DNA of 64,000 bases, taken from assembly GCA_027533395.1 (NCBI GenBank), contig JAPZUF010000018.1, positions 1 through 64,000 on the forward strand. Reading direction: 5' to 3'. Source of the DNA: Cyclobacteriaceae bacterium (GTDB lineage Bacteria; Bacteroidota; Bacteroidia; Cytophagales; Cyclobacteriaceae). Below are positions 9,720 through 18,541 of this stretch, piece after piece. The notes beneath the pieces are model-generated. The model ran no database searches. It saw only the letters and a list, made by a program, of their open reading frames with translations, and was not told the DNA's origin. The position numbers and the translations under genes were made by a program. How positions within the stretch are numbered: position 1 is the stretch's first letter; every line of letters starts with the position of its first letter.

Positions 9720-10232
9720 ATGTTATTTGATCAACAAAAGATTTTGAAAAAAGCTTATGAAAGTAAGTTTTATTTAAGGTTGCTCAACTTTGGTTTAAAC
9801 AGGATGATTCCATTCAACCGACCTCATGGATTTACTGTCGTTGATATAAAACCTGACCGCATAAAAGTTAGATTACCTTACCGAAAAATTAACTTTAACC
9901 ATATTCGAGGATTACATGCTTGTGCACTCGCAACTGTATCCGAATTCTGTACAGGTTTTTTATTGGTTTCAAAAATCGATGCAAAAAAATATCGAATCAT
10001 TATGCAACGGTTAGAAATGGATTACCATTTCCAAGGCAAAATGGATGCCTATGCCCAATTTGAATTAAGTGATGATATTTTAGAGAAAGAAGTTTATCAA
10101 CCCTTAACACAACAAGATGCCATTGTCTTACCTTGTATTGTAAAAATCACAGATGAGAAAGGAAATCATTTGACTACAGGTAAAATTTATTGGCAAGTGA
10201 AATCATGGAATAAAGTAAAGACAAAAGCATAA
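9720..10232 (+). CDS. DUF4442-type hotdog-fold protein, putative thioesterase
   Basis: A 170-residue cytosolic protein whose pattern (MIPFNRPHGF, then FNHIRGLHACALATVSEF, then alternating beta-strands) matches the DUF4442/YiiD-C-like hotdog family. These proteins resemble acyl-CoA thioesterases, but substrates are largely unassigned. An ATG ten bases upstream (9710) runs into a stop after six codons, so 9720 is the only reasonable start. It is followed after 11 bases by the Mpo1-like gene. Confidence 0.7.
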   Translation: MLFDQQKILKKAYESKFYLRLLNFGLNRMIPFNRPHGFTVVDIKPDRIKVRLPYRKINFNHIRGLHACALATVSEFCTGFLLVSKIDAKKYRIIMQRLEMDYHFQGKMDAYAQFELSDDILEKEVYQPLTQQDAIVLPCIVKITDEKGNHLTTGKIYWQVKSWNKVKTKA

Positions 10233-10243
10233 AATAAAAACCT

Positions 10244-10723
10244 ATGAGAAAGATTGATGCCTTGTTAAGCGAGTATGGTGAAAGTCACCAAAACGTAACC
10301 AATAAAGCCATCCACTGGATTTGTGTTCCTTTAATTTTTTTCAGTGTAGTTGGTTTGTTAGCTTCTATTCCTTCCGGCTTTGTGCAGAGCTTTTTAGGCG
10401 AGGGAAATCCATATGCCAATTGGGCAACCGTAGTACTCATCGTTGTGATTGCATATTATATAACACTTTCTATTGTTTTAACAATCGGCATGACAATCTT
10501 CTCAGTGTTATGCTTGATGGCCGCAGCCTTTCTACAAACAAGATTTGAAACACCACTTTGGCTAATTTCATTGATCATCTTTTTTGTAGCGTGGGTAGGT
10601 CAGTTTTATGGACATAAAGTAGAAGGCAAGAAACCATCTTTCTTCAAAGACTTACAATTTTTAATGATTGGTCCCGCTTGGTTAATGCATTTCATTTATA
10701 AACGATTAGGAATTCCTTACTAA
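10244..10723 (+). CDS. Mpo1-like (DUF962) membrane protein
   Basis: A 159-residue protein with four hydrophobic helices and the DUF962 hallmarks: an N-terminal YGESHQNVTNKAIHW segment with conserved histidines and a C-terminal QFYGHKVEGKKPSF motif. The yeast member Mpo1 is an iron-dependent dioxygenase in alpha-oxidation of 2-hydroxy fatty acids; bacterial members probably act on membrane-derived lipids (inference). The histidines expected to bind iron are present. It sits between a hotdog thioesterase-like gene and an acyltransferase-like gene, compatible with lipid metabolism. Confidence 0.82.
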   Translation: MRKIDALLSEYGESHQNVTNKAIHWICVPLIFFSVVGLLASIPSGFVQSFLGEGNPYANWATVVLIVVIAYYITLSIVLTIGMTIFSVLCLMAAAFLQTRFETPLWLISLIIFFVAWVGQFYGHKVEGKKPSFFKDLQFLMIGPAWLMHFIYKRLGIPY

Positions 10724-10724
10724 G

Positions 10725-11642
10725 TTGAAAAAAGTAGAAGCAACTGAAACTTTTCCGGATTACTTATTCCAATTGCTATACAATAAGCCGGATCATATTT
10801 TACTTAATGGCAAAGTAAAGTTGCTTTACCTAAACTATAGAAATTCTAAAAACGAGATTAAAGCAAGTTGGTGTATTCCCATTCTTCCACAAGTTAAACT
10901 ACCACTTAGTGCGCCATTTGCCATTCCTGAAATTCAATCACTAACAGTAAAGGAAACCGTAACCTTTATTCAGCATGCAATTGATATTTTAAAACAACAT
11001 CAGATAGAAAGTATTGAAATTACCTTGCCTCCTGAAAAATATAAAGCTTACAAACCATCACTGATTACTGAAATACTGTTAAGTGAAGGGTTTGTAATTA
11101 AAAAAGCCATCAATCATTTTTTGATTGATGTAGAAAAAGAGATTGCATTTGACCAATTGATTGAATCTATACAACATAGAAAGTTAAAAAAAGCGAGAGA
11201 AAAAAAGTTTACCTTTATTGAAGCTAGTAAAAAAAATCTTAAAGAAATATACCAGTTCATCTACGAGCAAAGACAAAACAAAAAATATCAATTATCACTA
11301 AGTATTGATAAAGTTAAAAAACTAGCCAACGAATTTCCTGAATCTATTAAACTCTTTTGTGTAAAAGAAAATTTAAAAATAATTGCTGCCTGCATAGCAA
11401 TTTTACCTGATAATTCTACTTGTTACACTTTATATTACGATCAAGATTTTGAATACAAAATTTATAGCCCAAACGTTTTTCTATTAGAAGGTATTTATAA
11501 ATGGTGTCAAAATAATCAAATCAACTTAATGGATTTAGGCAGCGCACATTTAGATAACAAACCTAATATTGGTTTACAAGATTTTAAGCGCAATGCAGGA
11601 GCGCTACCATCAGCAAGAGTTACCTTGTTTAAAGCTTTGTGA
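10725..11642 (+). CDS. GNAT/FemAB-like acyltransferase, hypothetical
   Basis: A 305-residue cytosolic protein starting at a TTG one base after the Mpo1-like stop. The C-terminal half (about residues 150-305) has the GNAT/FemAB-like pattern: a basic KLKKAREK stretch, a long helix with YEQRQNKK, a strand IIAACIAIL, and LMDLGSA plus GLQDFKRNAG near the end. These match the proteins that transfer acyl or aminoacyl groups in cell-wall or glycan synthesis. The N-terminal 120 residues are not recognisable. It overlaps the glycosyltransferase gene by one base, so both may modify the same surface glycan (inference). Confidence 0.6.
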   Translation: MKKVEATETFPDYLFQLLYNKPDHILLNGKVKLLYLNYRNSKNEIKASWCIPILPQVKLPLSAPFAIPEIQSLTVKETVTFIQHAIDILKQHQIESIEITLPPEKYKAYKPSLITEILLSEGFVIKKAINHFLIDVEKEIAFDQLIESIQHRKLKKAREKKFTFIEASKKNLKEIYQFIYEQRQNKKYQLSLSIDKVKKLANEFPESIKLFCVKENLKIIAACIAILPDNSTCYTLYYDQDFEYKIYSPNVFLLEGIYKWCQNNQINLMDLGSAHLDNKPNIGLQDFKRNAGALPSARVTLFKAL

Positions 11643-12502
11643 TGAATACTCCGAAAGTTTCAATTATCTGCATATCTTATAATCAAGCAAACACTATCCA
11701 ACAAACGCTTTTATCTGTTGCCAATCAGAACTTCAAAAAAGAAGAAATTGAATTGATTATTGTTGATGATGCTAGTAAAGATTATACTTCGACTATATTG
11801 AAACAACTTCAATTACCTATACCATACCAATTAGTAATACATCAAGAAAATAAAGGTTATTGCAAAACTTTCAATGAAGGATTGCATCTTTCGCATGGTA
11901 GGTTTATTATAGATTTGGCAGCAGATGATTTATTACATCCTGATTTTTTACAAATTGCAGTTAATCGATTAGAAGAATCGAATGATAAAGTTGCTGCACA
12001 TTACTGTGATGCTTTTTTATTGGATATTAATGTAAATGAAAAGATACTTCACAGCGAGCAAACTAAATATAAAAAACGACCAGAAGGCACCATTTACAAA
12101 GAATTGATTCAACATTATTTCATTTGCTCTCCAACAGTACTATTTAAAAGAAAACACTTGATAGAAGTTGGTGGCTATGATGAAAACCTTATGTATGAAG
12201 ATTTTGATATTCAAATTCGATTAGCAAGAAAATTTGATTTCTTATACACACCAAAACCTTTACTTACAAAACAGATTTTAAAATTGAATATGAGTGCAAG
12301 GCAAGTATCTTGGCGCTCTCCTTACCAATATAGCACGTATGTAGTTTGTAAAAAGATTCAGAAAATGAATTTGACTAAAGATGAACATAAAGCGTTGTTC
12401 TGGAGATGTTTTTATGAAATCAAAAAAAACATTCAACTAGGAAACTTCAAACTAACGCTTCAATATACTCTGCTAGCGTTTCAGTCTTATTTAAAAAGTT
12501 GA
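11642..12502 (+). CDS. Glycosyltransferase family 2 protein
   Basis: A 286-residue GT-A fold transferase. Visible are the N-terminal SIICISYNQANTI strand, the nucleotide-binding IIVDDAS, and the metal-binding region DLAADDLLHPDF, followed by the acceptor region with GGYDENLMYEDFDIQ. No membrane helix is present. The ATG at 11642 overlaps the previous stop as TGATG; a GTG directly before it is less likely. The sugar donor and acceptor are unknown. With the GNAT-like neighbour it forms a two-gene unit that may decorate a polysaccharide or lipid-linked glycan. Confidence 0.88.
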   Translation: MNTPKVSIICISYNQANTIQQTLLSVANQNFKKEEIELIIVDDASKDYTSTILKQLQLPIPYQLVIHQENKGYCKTFNEGLHLSHGRFIIDLAADDLLHPDFLQIAVNRLEESNDKVAAHYCDAFLLDINVNEKILHSEQTKYKKRPEGTIYKELIQHYFICSPTVLFKRKHLIEVGGYDENLMYEDFDIQIRLARKFDFLYTPKPLLTKQILKLNMSARQVSWRSPYQYSTYVVCKKIQKMNLTKDEHKALFWRCFYEIKKNIQLGNFKLTLQYTLLAFQSYLKS

Positions 12503-12507
12503 GACTT

Positions 12508-13425
12508 TTACTTCCTATTATCTTCACCAAGAAGCATACTCAAGTAATTTGAATAGCGTGATTGTGCAATTTTACCTGTAGAAACTGCTTCCTTTACTGC
12601 ACAACTTGGTTCGTGGTGATGCAAACAACGTGAACCAAATTTGCAGGATTGCCTTAACTCCCGCATCTCTACAAAATAATCAGAGAGTTCTTCTTCGCTG
12701 ATATCAACCAAACCTAATTCCTTAATGCCCGGTGTATCGATGATGTAAGTATTTTCATCAAGCGAAAACATTTCTGCAAAAGTTGTAGTGTGAATACCTT
12801 TACTTGAGAAATCAGAAATGAGCGAAGTTTTCTGATTGATGTTTCCTAATTGATTGATTAAGGTTGATTTTCCCACACCGGAATGTCCAGAGAAAAGTGT
12901 TTTCTTGTTTTGCAAAATCGGAAACAATAGTTGGCCGACTTCTTCATTCTTAGCTGATAACAAAATACATTTTACGTTTAAGCTAGAATAAACAGAAATC
13001 AAATTTTCAATTTCTTTTCTTTCTTCATCATTCAATAAATCTTCCTTATTAAAAACTATGATTTGCGGAATTCGGAATGACTCAGCCGCCACTAAAAAAC
13101 GATCAATAAAACCTAATGATGTTCTTGGCTTTGCCCACGTTACTACTAATAAAGCCTGGTCGATGTTGGCAGCTATGATATGTGCATGACCTGTTTTTTT
13201 TACAGATTGGCGTGAGATAAAATTTTGACGAGGTAAAATTTCGGTAATAACACCTTCCTTATCTTTTTCAATTTGCAACAAGACGTAATCGCCAACTGCA
13301 ACAGGATTAGTTTCTTTGATGCCGTCTAAACGAATTTTTCCGCGCATGCGCGCAGCATAAATTTCCTTATCCTCGCCTTCTACTTCGTACCAGCTTCCAG
13401 TAGATTTTAAAATAAGACCTTTCAT
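12508..13425 (-). CDS. rsgA: Ribosome small-subunit-dependent GTPase A (RsgA)
   Basis: A 305-residue circularly permuted GTPase involved in late 30S subunit assembly. The N-terminal OB-fold (about 1-65) precedes the GTPase motifs in permuted order: FNKED (G4), LSAKN (G5), GHSGVGKST (G1) and DTPG (G3). The C-terminal zinc knuckle CKFGSRCLHHHEPSC is complete. Length fits the family. The start overlaps the waaA stop by four bases. Confidence 0.95.
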   Translation of the reverse strand: MKGLILKSTGSWYEVEGEDKEIYAARMRGKIRLDGIKETNPVAVGDYVLLQIEKDKEGVITEILPRQNFISRQSVKKTGHAHIIAANIDQALLVVTWAKPRTSLGFIDRFLVAAESFRIPQIIVFNKEDLLNDEERKEIENLISVYSSLNVKCILLSAKNEEVGQLLFPILQNKKTLFSGHSGVGKSTLINQLGNINQKTSLISDFSSKGIHTTTFAEMFSLDENTYIIDTPGIKELGLVDISEEELSDYFVEMRELRQSCKFGSRCLHHHEPSCAVKEAVSTGKIAQSRYSNYLSMLLGEDNRK

Positions 13426-14660
13426 GATAATTTATTCATAATCGCCTCCACAACCATTTTAGTTGCTCCCGTTTTACTGTTTACATAATCAATAGCTTTG
13501 CTACAAACATCATGATAAATCTCTTCTTTTTGTAAATTTTGAAAAATCATTTGAAATTCATTTTCATTTGCAATAGCAAAAGCCACACCGTTTTTTATCA
13601 TTTCGCTTGCTTCTAAAAACTTTCGATAATTTTTATTACCAAAGAAAACAGGGATGCCATAACAGGCAGCTTCTAATGTATTGTGTAAACCTTTGCCAAA
13701 AGCGCCACCAATGTAAGCGTATTTGCCGTAGCGATACAAGCGAGAAAGCATCCCTACATTATCAATCCATAGAATTCTTTTTCCAATAACATTCTCTTCT
13801 TTAGCGTTAGAATATTTTAAACATTCATTTAAAAATTCCTTTTCAAAAATAGTATAATACTCTTCTTTTAATTCATGAGGTGCTATAATTGCGTGTAGCT
13901 GAGGGTTATTTTTTAAAAAGGGTATGATTACCTCAATATCTTCCTTCCAAATACTGCCTGCAACAACAACTTGTTTGTTGTTGGAAAATAAAGCTGCTAA
14001 TGGAATTGGTGCTCCCTTTTTGGCTACTTCCGCTACCCTATCAAATCGTGAATCACCTGATTTTATCACTTGATTAATCCCTAAGGTCGATAACAATCGG
14101 ACTGACTCTTCATTTTGGACAAAAAATTGATTTACACGAGATAAAATTTTGGCGTAAAAGCCACCATACCATTTAAAATAGATTTGTTCTCTTCTAAAAA
14201 TAGATGATACCGACCAAATCTGAATTTTTTTTCTATTTAATGCTTGAATGTAGTAATGCCAGAATTCATACTTGATGAAAATGGCAAGATCAGGTTTTAC
14301 AATCTCAACAAAATCCTTTGCATTTGTAGGTGAATCTAAAGGTAAATAAGTTACAACATCCACCTTATCATAGTTTTTTCTTAGTTCATATCCTGAGGGT
14401 GAAAAGAAGGTCAGTAAGATTTTTACTGAAACATTTCTATCTCTTAATGATTCAATGATTGGCCTGGCTTGCTCAAACTCACCAACAGATGCACAATGAA
14501 ACCACAAAATAGGTTGAATTTTGTTTTCGAACTGAACGGATAATGCCTTTCTCCAGTTTTTCCTGCCTTTAACAAAAAGTGCAGCTTTAGGATTAAACCA
14601 GGATACCGTTTTATAGATTAAAAAAGACAACTGCGAAAAAATCCAATACAGAAAAATCAT
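13422..14660 (-). CDS. waaA: 3-deoxy-D-manno-octulosonic acid (Kdo) transferase
   Basis: A 412-residue inner-membrane-anchored glycosyltransferase (GT30) that adds Kdo to lipid A precursor from CMP-Kdo. An N-terminal hydrophobic anchor precedes WFHCASVGEFEQARP, which carries the conserved catalytic glutamate. The C-terminal half contains YIGGAFGKGLHNTLEAACYG, the nucleotide-sugar binding region. Length matches the family. It shows the organism makes a Kdo-containing lipopolysaccharide. It overlaps rsgA; coupling of these two unrelated housekeeping genes is probably just compact gene packing. Confidence 0.93.
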   Translation of the reverse strand: MIFLYWIFSQLSFLIYKTVSWFNPKAALFVKGRKNWRKALSVQFENKIQPILWFHCASVGEFEQARPIIESLRDRNVSVKILLTFFSPSGYELRKNYDKVDVVTYLPLDSPTNAKDFVEIVKPDLAIFIKYEFWHYYIQALNRKKIQIWSVSSIFRREQIYFKWYGGFYAKILSRVNQFFVQNEESVRLLSTLGINQVIKSGDSRFDRVAEVAKKGAPIPLAALFSNNKQVVVAGSIWKEDIEVIIPFLKNNPQLHAIIAPHELKEEYYTIFEKEFLNECLKYSNAKEENVIGKRILWIDNVGMLSRLYRYGKYAYIGGAFGKGLHNTLEAACYGIPVFFGNKNYRKFLEASEMIKNGVAFAIANENEFQMIFQNLQKEEIYHDVCSKAIDYVNSKTGATKMVVEAIMNKLS

Positions 14661-14758
14661 AATGTAAAAATAGGAAAAGCTTTTGAGGTTACATTTTTAG
14701 TGATACTGTTATAGACTTTGAAAATTTTTGGCTTACTTGTAATCAAAACCTAATCCAA

Positions 14759-15790
14759 ATGAAAAAACAGTTCCGATTTATAGTTATGGCTTTGGGGTTG
14801 CTTTTAACCTCCACTTCTTTAACTTTCGCGCAAGGCAATCTCGATGATTTATTGAAGGGATCGCAGGCAGACGCTAACTATCTGGCACAAGGTTATCTTG
14901 AACCTTTCTTAAAAGTGACAGCTACCGGTCTTAACCAAGGTTGGTTTAACACTGCTAAACCACACAAAATTGCTGGTTTTGATATTACAGCTTCTGTTGC
15001 TTTTGTTTCACTTCCTGCTAGTGCAAAATTATTTACTGTTGATAATGCAAGACTTCAAAATATTGAACTAACTAATAGTGTTGATGGTAGCGCTGTAACC
15101 AATGGACAAGGACAGATACCCACTATTTTTGGTCCTGCCGGTGACGAAAATCAAGCAAGTTTTGATTTCAAGGAAAGTTTTCCCGGCTCATCATTTGATG
15201 CACCAGATGGTAGTGATTTTGGTGATTATTTCAGCAATAGAGTACCTATACCTGTGGCAAACGTAGGAATTGGTTTACCTAAAGGCACAGAATTAAAAGT
15301 TCGCTGGACACCAAAAATTGATATCGGAGATGGCGAATTAAGCATGATTGGATTTGGTTTAATGCACGATATCAAACAACATATCCCAGGTATCAAGTTA
15401 CTGCCATTTGATTTATCTGCCTTAGTTACCTACTCTCGTTTCAATGTGAATGTTGATTTTAATGATCCCAATGTTCAAAATGGCAAAGGAGATTTTACAG
15501 TAACCGGAACAACTGTACAGGCTATCATCTCAAAGAAAATTTCTGTGCTTACACCATATGCCGCTATCGGATATGGTTTCGGAAAAGCTTCTGTTGATGT
15601 AAAGGGATCTTATGTGTTAGAGGAAGGAACTCCCGCTGTTAATGATCCTGTATCTTTAAGCACAACTCAAAACGGACCAAGAGTTACTGCAGGTTTACGC
15701 CTAAAACTTTTGATTTTAACTATCCACGCTGATTATACTTTGCAAAAGTATAGTACACTCACAGCTGGAGTTGGTCTATCTATCAGATAA
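14759..15790 (+). CDS. DUF6588-family outer-membrane beta-barrel protein
   Basis: A 343-residue secreted protein with a signal peptide (basic KKQFRF, hydrophobic core, cleavage near LTFAQG). The body is rich in Gly/Asn turns and amphipathic strands and ends in a short strand with a terminal LSIR rather than Phe. The opening after the signal, LDDLLKGSQADANYLAQGYLEPF, fits a Bacteroidota family I recall as DUF6588. Function is unknown; an outer-membrane channel or surface barrel is the likely form. It stands alone and is followed by a strong bidirectional terminator. Confidence 0.72.
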   Translation: MKKQFRFIVMALGLLLTSTSLTFAQGNLDDLLKGSQADANYLAQGYLEPFLKVTATGLNQGWFNTAKPHKIAGFDITASVAFVSLPASAKLFTVDNARLQNIELTNSVDGSAVTNGQGQIPTIFGPAGDENQASFDFKESFPGSSFDAPDGSDFGDYFSNRVPIPVANVGIGLPKGTELKVRWTPKIDIGDGELSMIGFGLMHDIKQHIPGIKLLPFDLSALVTYSRFNVNVDFNDPNVQNGKGDFTVTGTTVQAIISKKISVLTPYAAIGYGFGKASVDVKGSYVLEEGTPAVNDPVSLSTTQNGPRVTAGLRLKLLILTIHADYTLQKYSTLTAGVGLSIR

Positions 15791-15812
15791 CAATAACTTA
15801 GTTAACATAAAT

Positions 15813-15845
15813 AAAAAAGGGTTGATGATGCATCAACCCTTTTTT
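15813..15845. terminator. Bidirectional Rho-independent terminator
   Basis: A perfect inverted repeat: GGGTTGATG pairs with CATCAACCC around a three-base ATG loop, with six A bases before and six T bases after. It therefore works as a terminator on either strand. It lies between the convergent DUF6588 gene (+) and enoyl-CoA hydratase gene (-). Confidence 0.9.
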
Positions 15846-15867
15846 ATTCTGTGCATTAATTAATTGT

Positions 15868-16650
15868 TTATTTGCCTCTAAAATTCGGTTTTCTTTTTTC
15901 AACGAAGGCGGCCATACCTTCTTTTTGATCTTCAGAAGCAAAGGCGAGATAAAAATTCTTTCTCTCAAAATGCAAACCTTCATCTAAATGAGTTTCAAAA
16001 CTTCTGTTCACCGCTTCTTTAGCTAACATAACAGCAATAGGTGATTGTTGCGCAATTTCTTTTGCCAAGGTTAATGTTTCGTGCATTAACATTTCTACAG
16101 GTACAACTTTATTGATTAATCTATATTGTAAAGCTTCGTCAGCGCTGATGAATCTTCCGGTTAAAACCAATTCCATTGCCTTGGCTTTTCCAATCGCTTT
16201 TGTTAAACGTTGCGTGCCACCAGCTCCGGGCATAACTCCGATTTTTATTTCCGGCTGACCAAACTTGGCTGTTTCGCTTGCGATAATCATGTCGCAAGTC
16301 ATGGCTAATTCACATCCACCACCCAATGCAAAACCAGATACCGCTGCAATAATGGGTTTTCTTGTTTTTCTTATTTGATCCCACGTGCTAAACTGATCAA
16401 TCAATAACATATCAATCGCAGTTTTATCAGCCATTTGTTTGATATCCGCACCAGCCGCAAAAGCTTGCTCATTGCCAGTAATGATAATTACTTTGATAGT
16501 ATCATCTGCATCAAATTCTTTTAATGCATCTCTTATCTCGCGCATTACTTGTAAGTTTAATGCGTTCAGCTCTTTAGGTCGGTTTAATGTAATTTGCGCA
16601 ACACCTTCCGCTATTTGTTTATTTACCAATATCAATTCCATCTTTATCAA
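15868..16650 (-). CDS. Enoyl-CoA hydratase/isomerase (crotonase family)
   Basis: A 260-residue crotonase. It has the N-terminal ITLNRPKELNAL motif, the oxyanion-hole region AFAAGADIKQM, the GGGCELAMTCD segment with the first catalytic Glu, and PEIKIGVMPGAGGTQRL with the second. Both glutamates needed for hydration of 2-trans-enoyl-CoA are present. The protein probably acts in fatty-acid beta-oxidation in the cytosol. The true start may be the ATG three codons in (16641, MELILV). Divergent from the phosphatase gene. Confidence 0.92.
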   Translation of the reverse strand: MIKMELILVNKQIAEGVAQITLNRPKELNALNLQVMREIRDALKEFDADDTIKVIIITGNEQAFAAGADIKQMADKTAIDMLLIDQFSTWDQIRKTRKPIIAAVSGFALGGGCELAMTCDMIIASETAKFGQPEIKIGVMPGAGGTQRLTKAIGKAKAMELVLTGRFISADEALQYRLINKVVPVEMLMHETLTLAKEIAQQSPIAVMLAKEAVNRSFETHLDEGLHFERKNFYLAFASEDQKEGMAAFVEKRKPNFRGK

Positions 16651-16699
16651 ATTTTGAATTCAAATTAAAGGAAATGATTTGGTAAAAAGCAAGATTAAA

Positions 16700-16730
16700 T
16701 TGTAAGGAGATACAAAGCCTGCTAGTTTTG
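16700..16730 (+). promoter_or_regulatory. Bacteroidota-type promoter of the phosphatase gene
   Basis: TTG at 16700-16702 and TAGTTTTG at 16723-16730 are separated by 20 bases, matching the Bacteroidota primary sigma consensus TTG-N19-21-TAnnTTTG. The -7 box ends only four bases before the ATG at 16735, so the predicted transcription start falls on or next to the start codon. Confidence 0.65.
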
Positions 16731-16734
16731 TATT

Positions 16735-17202
16735 ATGTCGAAAACCAAAGTTTTATTCGTTTGTCTTGGCAATATCTGCCGTTCACCTTTGGCAGAAGCC
16801 TTATTTAAACACAAAGTAACACAAGCCAGATTGCATGATTCATTTCTGATAGATTCTTGTGGCACGGCTAATTACCATGTTGGCATACCACCGGATGCGA
16901 GAACAATTTCCAATGCCAAACAAAATGGAATTGACATCAACCATCTCGGGAGACAATTCTCTCTGGATGATTTTGAAACATTCGATCATATTTTAGTAAT
17001 GGATAAACAAAACTTAAAAAATGTTTTACGTCTAACTTCTAAAGAACAACATCAACAGAAAGTAAGATTATTAAGAAGCTTTGATACAAGTGATGATGAA
17101 AACGAAGTTCCTGATCCTTACTACGGAACAGAAAAAGATTTTCAACGTGTTTTTGAAGTACTAGATAAGGCAACAGCTGCCTTACTTCATCAACTAAAAT
17201 GA
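16735..17202 (+). CDS. Low-molecular-weight protein-tyrosine phosphatase
   Basis: A 155-residue phosphatase with the P-loop C10-LGNIC-R16-S near the N-terminus and the general-acid loop DPYY with D127. All catalytic residues are present. It would dephosphorylate phosphotyrosine proteins; in Gram-negatives such enzymes often work with a tyrosine autokinase in capsule export, but no such kinase is visible in this window. The start is fixed by the conserved MSKTKVLFVC beginning. Its stop overlaps the convergent aspartate kinase gene by nine bases. Confidence 0.93.
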   Translation: MSKTKVLFVCLGNICRSPLAEALFKHKVTQARLHDSFLIDSCGTANYHVGIPPDARTISNAKQNGIDINHLGRQFSLDDFETFDHILVMDKQNLKNVLRLTSKEQHQQKVRLLRSFDTSDDENEVPDPYYGTEKDFQRVFEVLDKATAALLHQLK

Positions 17203-18456
17203 TGTTTCCGGTTTTATCAAGATTTGCAAAGTAGAGCGCGAAGATTGCTCCATGATTACGCCACGCTTATTTCTGTATTCATCAAATGTTTTTTGATCAT
17301 AATTTTTAACTGTGATGAGTTGCAAGTTAGTGTTATAATAAATTTCGAATTGGTCGCGTAATTTTTCTATCAGTTTGTTCAATTTACTTTCGCGATAATC
17401 GAAACAAAAAGAAAATGAAATAGCAGAGTTCTGCATTAAATTTACTTTGATGCCTGCCTCAGATAATCCTCCAAAAATTTTTTCTATTTGCGCCTCGCTG
17501 ATAAAACTGTAATCGGTAACCTTACAAGAAACCAAACATTGATTATCCTTGATGACAATTAAGGGAGGTAAATCTTGCACAGTGCAAGCATGAATTTTCG
17601 TTCCAGGTAAATCTGGATTATCGAAGTTTTTAACCCAAAGCGGAATGTTGGCATTCGCCAAAGGCTTAATGGTTTTAGGGTGAATAACCGAAGCACCGTA
17701 ATAAGTCATTTCAGCAGCTTCTCTAAATGGTAACTCGTCAAAAACAATGGCTGCGTGTAAACGCTTGGGGTCGGCATTCATCACACCTGGCACATCCTTC
17801 CAAATGGTAACACTTTCTGCTTGCAAACACGATGCGATAATGGCAGCTGTATAATCAGAACCTTCTCGACCTAACGTAGTAGATAAACCACCCTCTGTTT
17901 TTCCGATAAAACCTTGTGTTAATTTAATAGCATTAGGATGTTGTTCATCGGCACGCTGTAAATTTTGTCGTGTTGCATTTACTTGCACTTTGCCTTCTCT
18001 GTAGGTATCATCCGTTACGATTAAATCACGCGCATCTAACCAAGCAACAGCTACGTTTAACTTTTGTAAATAGGCAGCTACAATTCTGGTGGAAAGAATT
18101 TCGCCTAAAGAAACAACTTGGTCGTATAAAACATCACCTTTCAAATTACCTTTTGCCAACCAATGCAAACTTTGTAAATCTTGCTGAATGCTCGCTTTAA
18201 TCTCTTTTGCTTCATTGGCTATGAATAACTCATCAATTACCTGGAAGTGATAGTTCTCTAATTCTGCTAAGGCTTCCTGGAAAGGTTTTTTAGCATCCAT
18301 AAGAGCAGCTACAATTTCTAAGGCATTGGTGGTTTTTCCCATAGCCGAGATCACTACCCATAAGGCATCTTGCTGATAACTTTTTAAAATCGAAGCTGTG
18401 TTCTTTACAGCTTGGGCATTTTTAACGGATGCCCCACCAAACTTAAAAACCTTCAT
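17194..18456 (-). CDS. lysC: Aspartate kinase
   Basis: A 420-residue monofunctional aspartate kinase, which phosphorylates L-aspartate at the entry to lysine, methionine and threonine synthesis. The N-terminal [11 protein letters not shown] is the amino-acid kinase signature (KFGGTSV with T to A). [14 protein letters not shown] and [13 protein letters not shown] are the other kinase motifs, and two ACT-like regulatory segments follow after about residue 295. The frame is open 49 codons further upstream, but the M at 18456 directly before the conserved motif is the real start. Divergent from fbp. Confidence 0.93.
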   Translation of the reverse strand: MKVFKFGGASVKNAQAVKNTASILKSYQQDALWVVISAMGKTTNALEIVAALMDAKKPFQEALAELENYHFQVIDELFIANEAKEIKASIQQDLQSLHWLAKGNLKGDVLYDQVVSLGEILSTRIVAAYLQKLNVAVAWLDARDLIVTDDTYREGKVQVNATRQNLQRADEQHPNAIKLTQGFIGKTEGGLSTTLGREGSDYTAAIIASCLQAESVTIWKDVPGVMNADPKRLHAAIVFDELPFREAAEMTYYGASVIHPKTIKPLANANIPLWVKNFDNPDLPGTKIHACTVQDLPPLIVIKDNQCLVSCKVTDYSFISEAQIEKIFGGLSEAGIKVNLMQNSAISFSFCFDYRESKLNKLIEKLRDQFEIYYNTNLQLITVKNYDQKTFDEYRNKRGVIMEQSSRSTLQILIKPETSF

Positions 18457-18460
18457 TTTA

Positions 18461-18491
18461 TTTGAACTAAATCGTTTGCAATCTATCTTTG
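18461..18491 (+). promoter_or_regulatory. Promoter of fbp
   Basis: TTTG at 18461-18464 and TATCTTTG at 18484-18491 are 19 bases apart, a close match to the Bacteroidota promoter. The predicted start of transcription lies around 18496, almost on an ATG at 18497. This favours the next ATG, at 18542, as the fbp start with a leader of about 45 bases. Confidence 0.6.
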
Positions 18492-18541
18492 TACCGATGA
18501 TTAGCTCGCAAAATACAAGTATTAAATTGAACACTGCAAGC

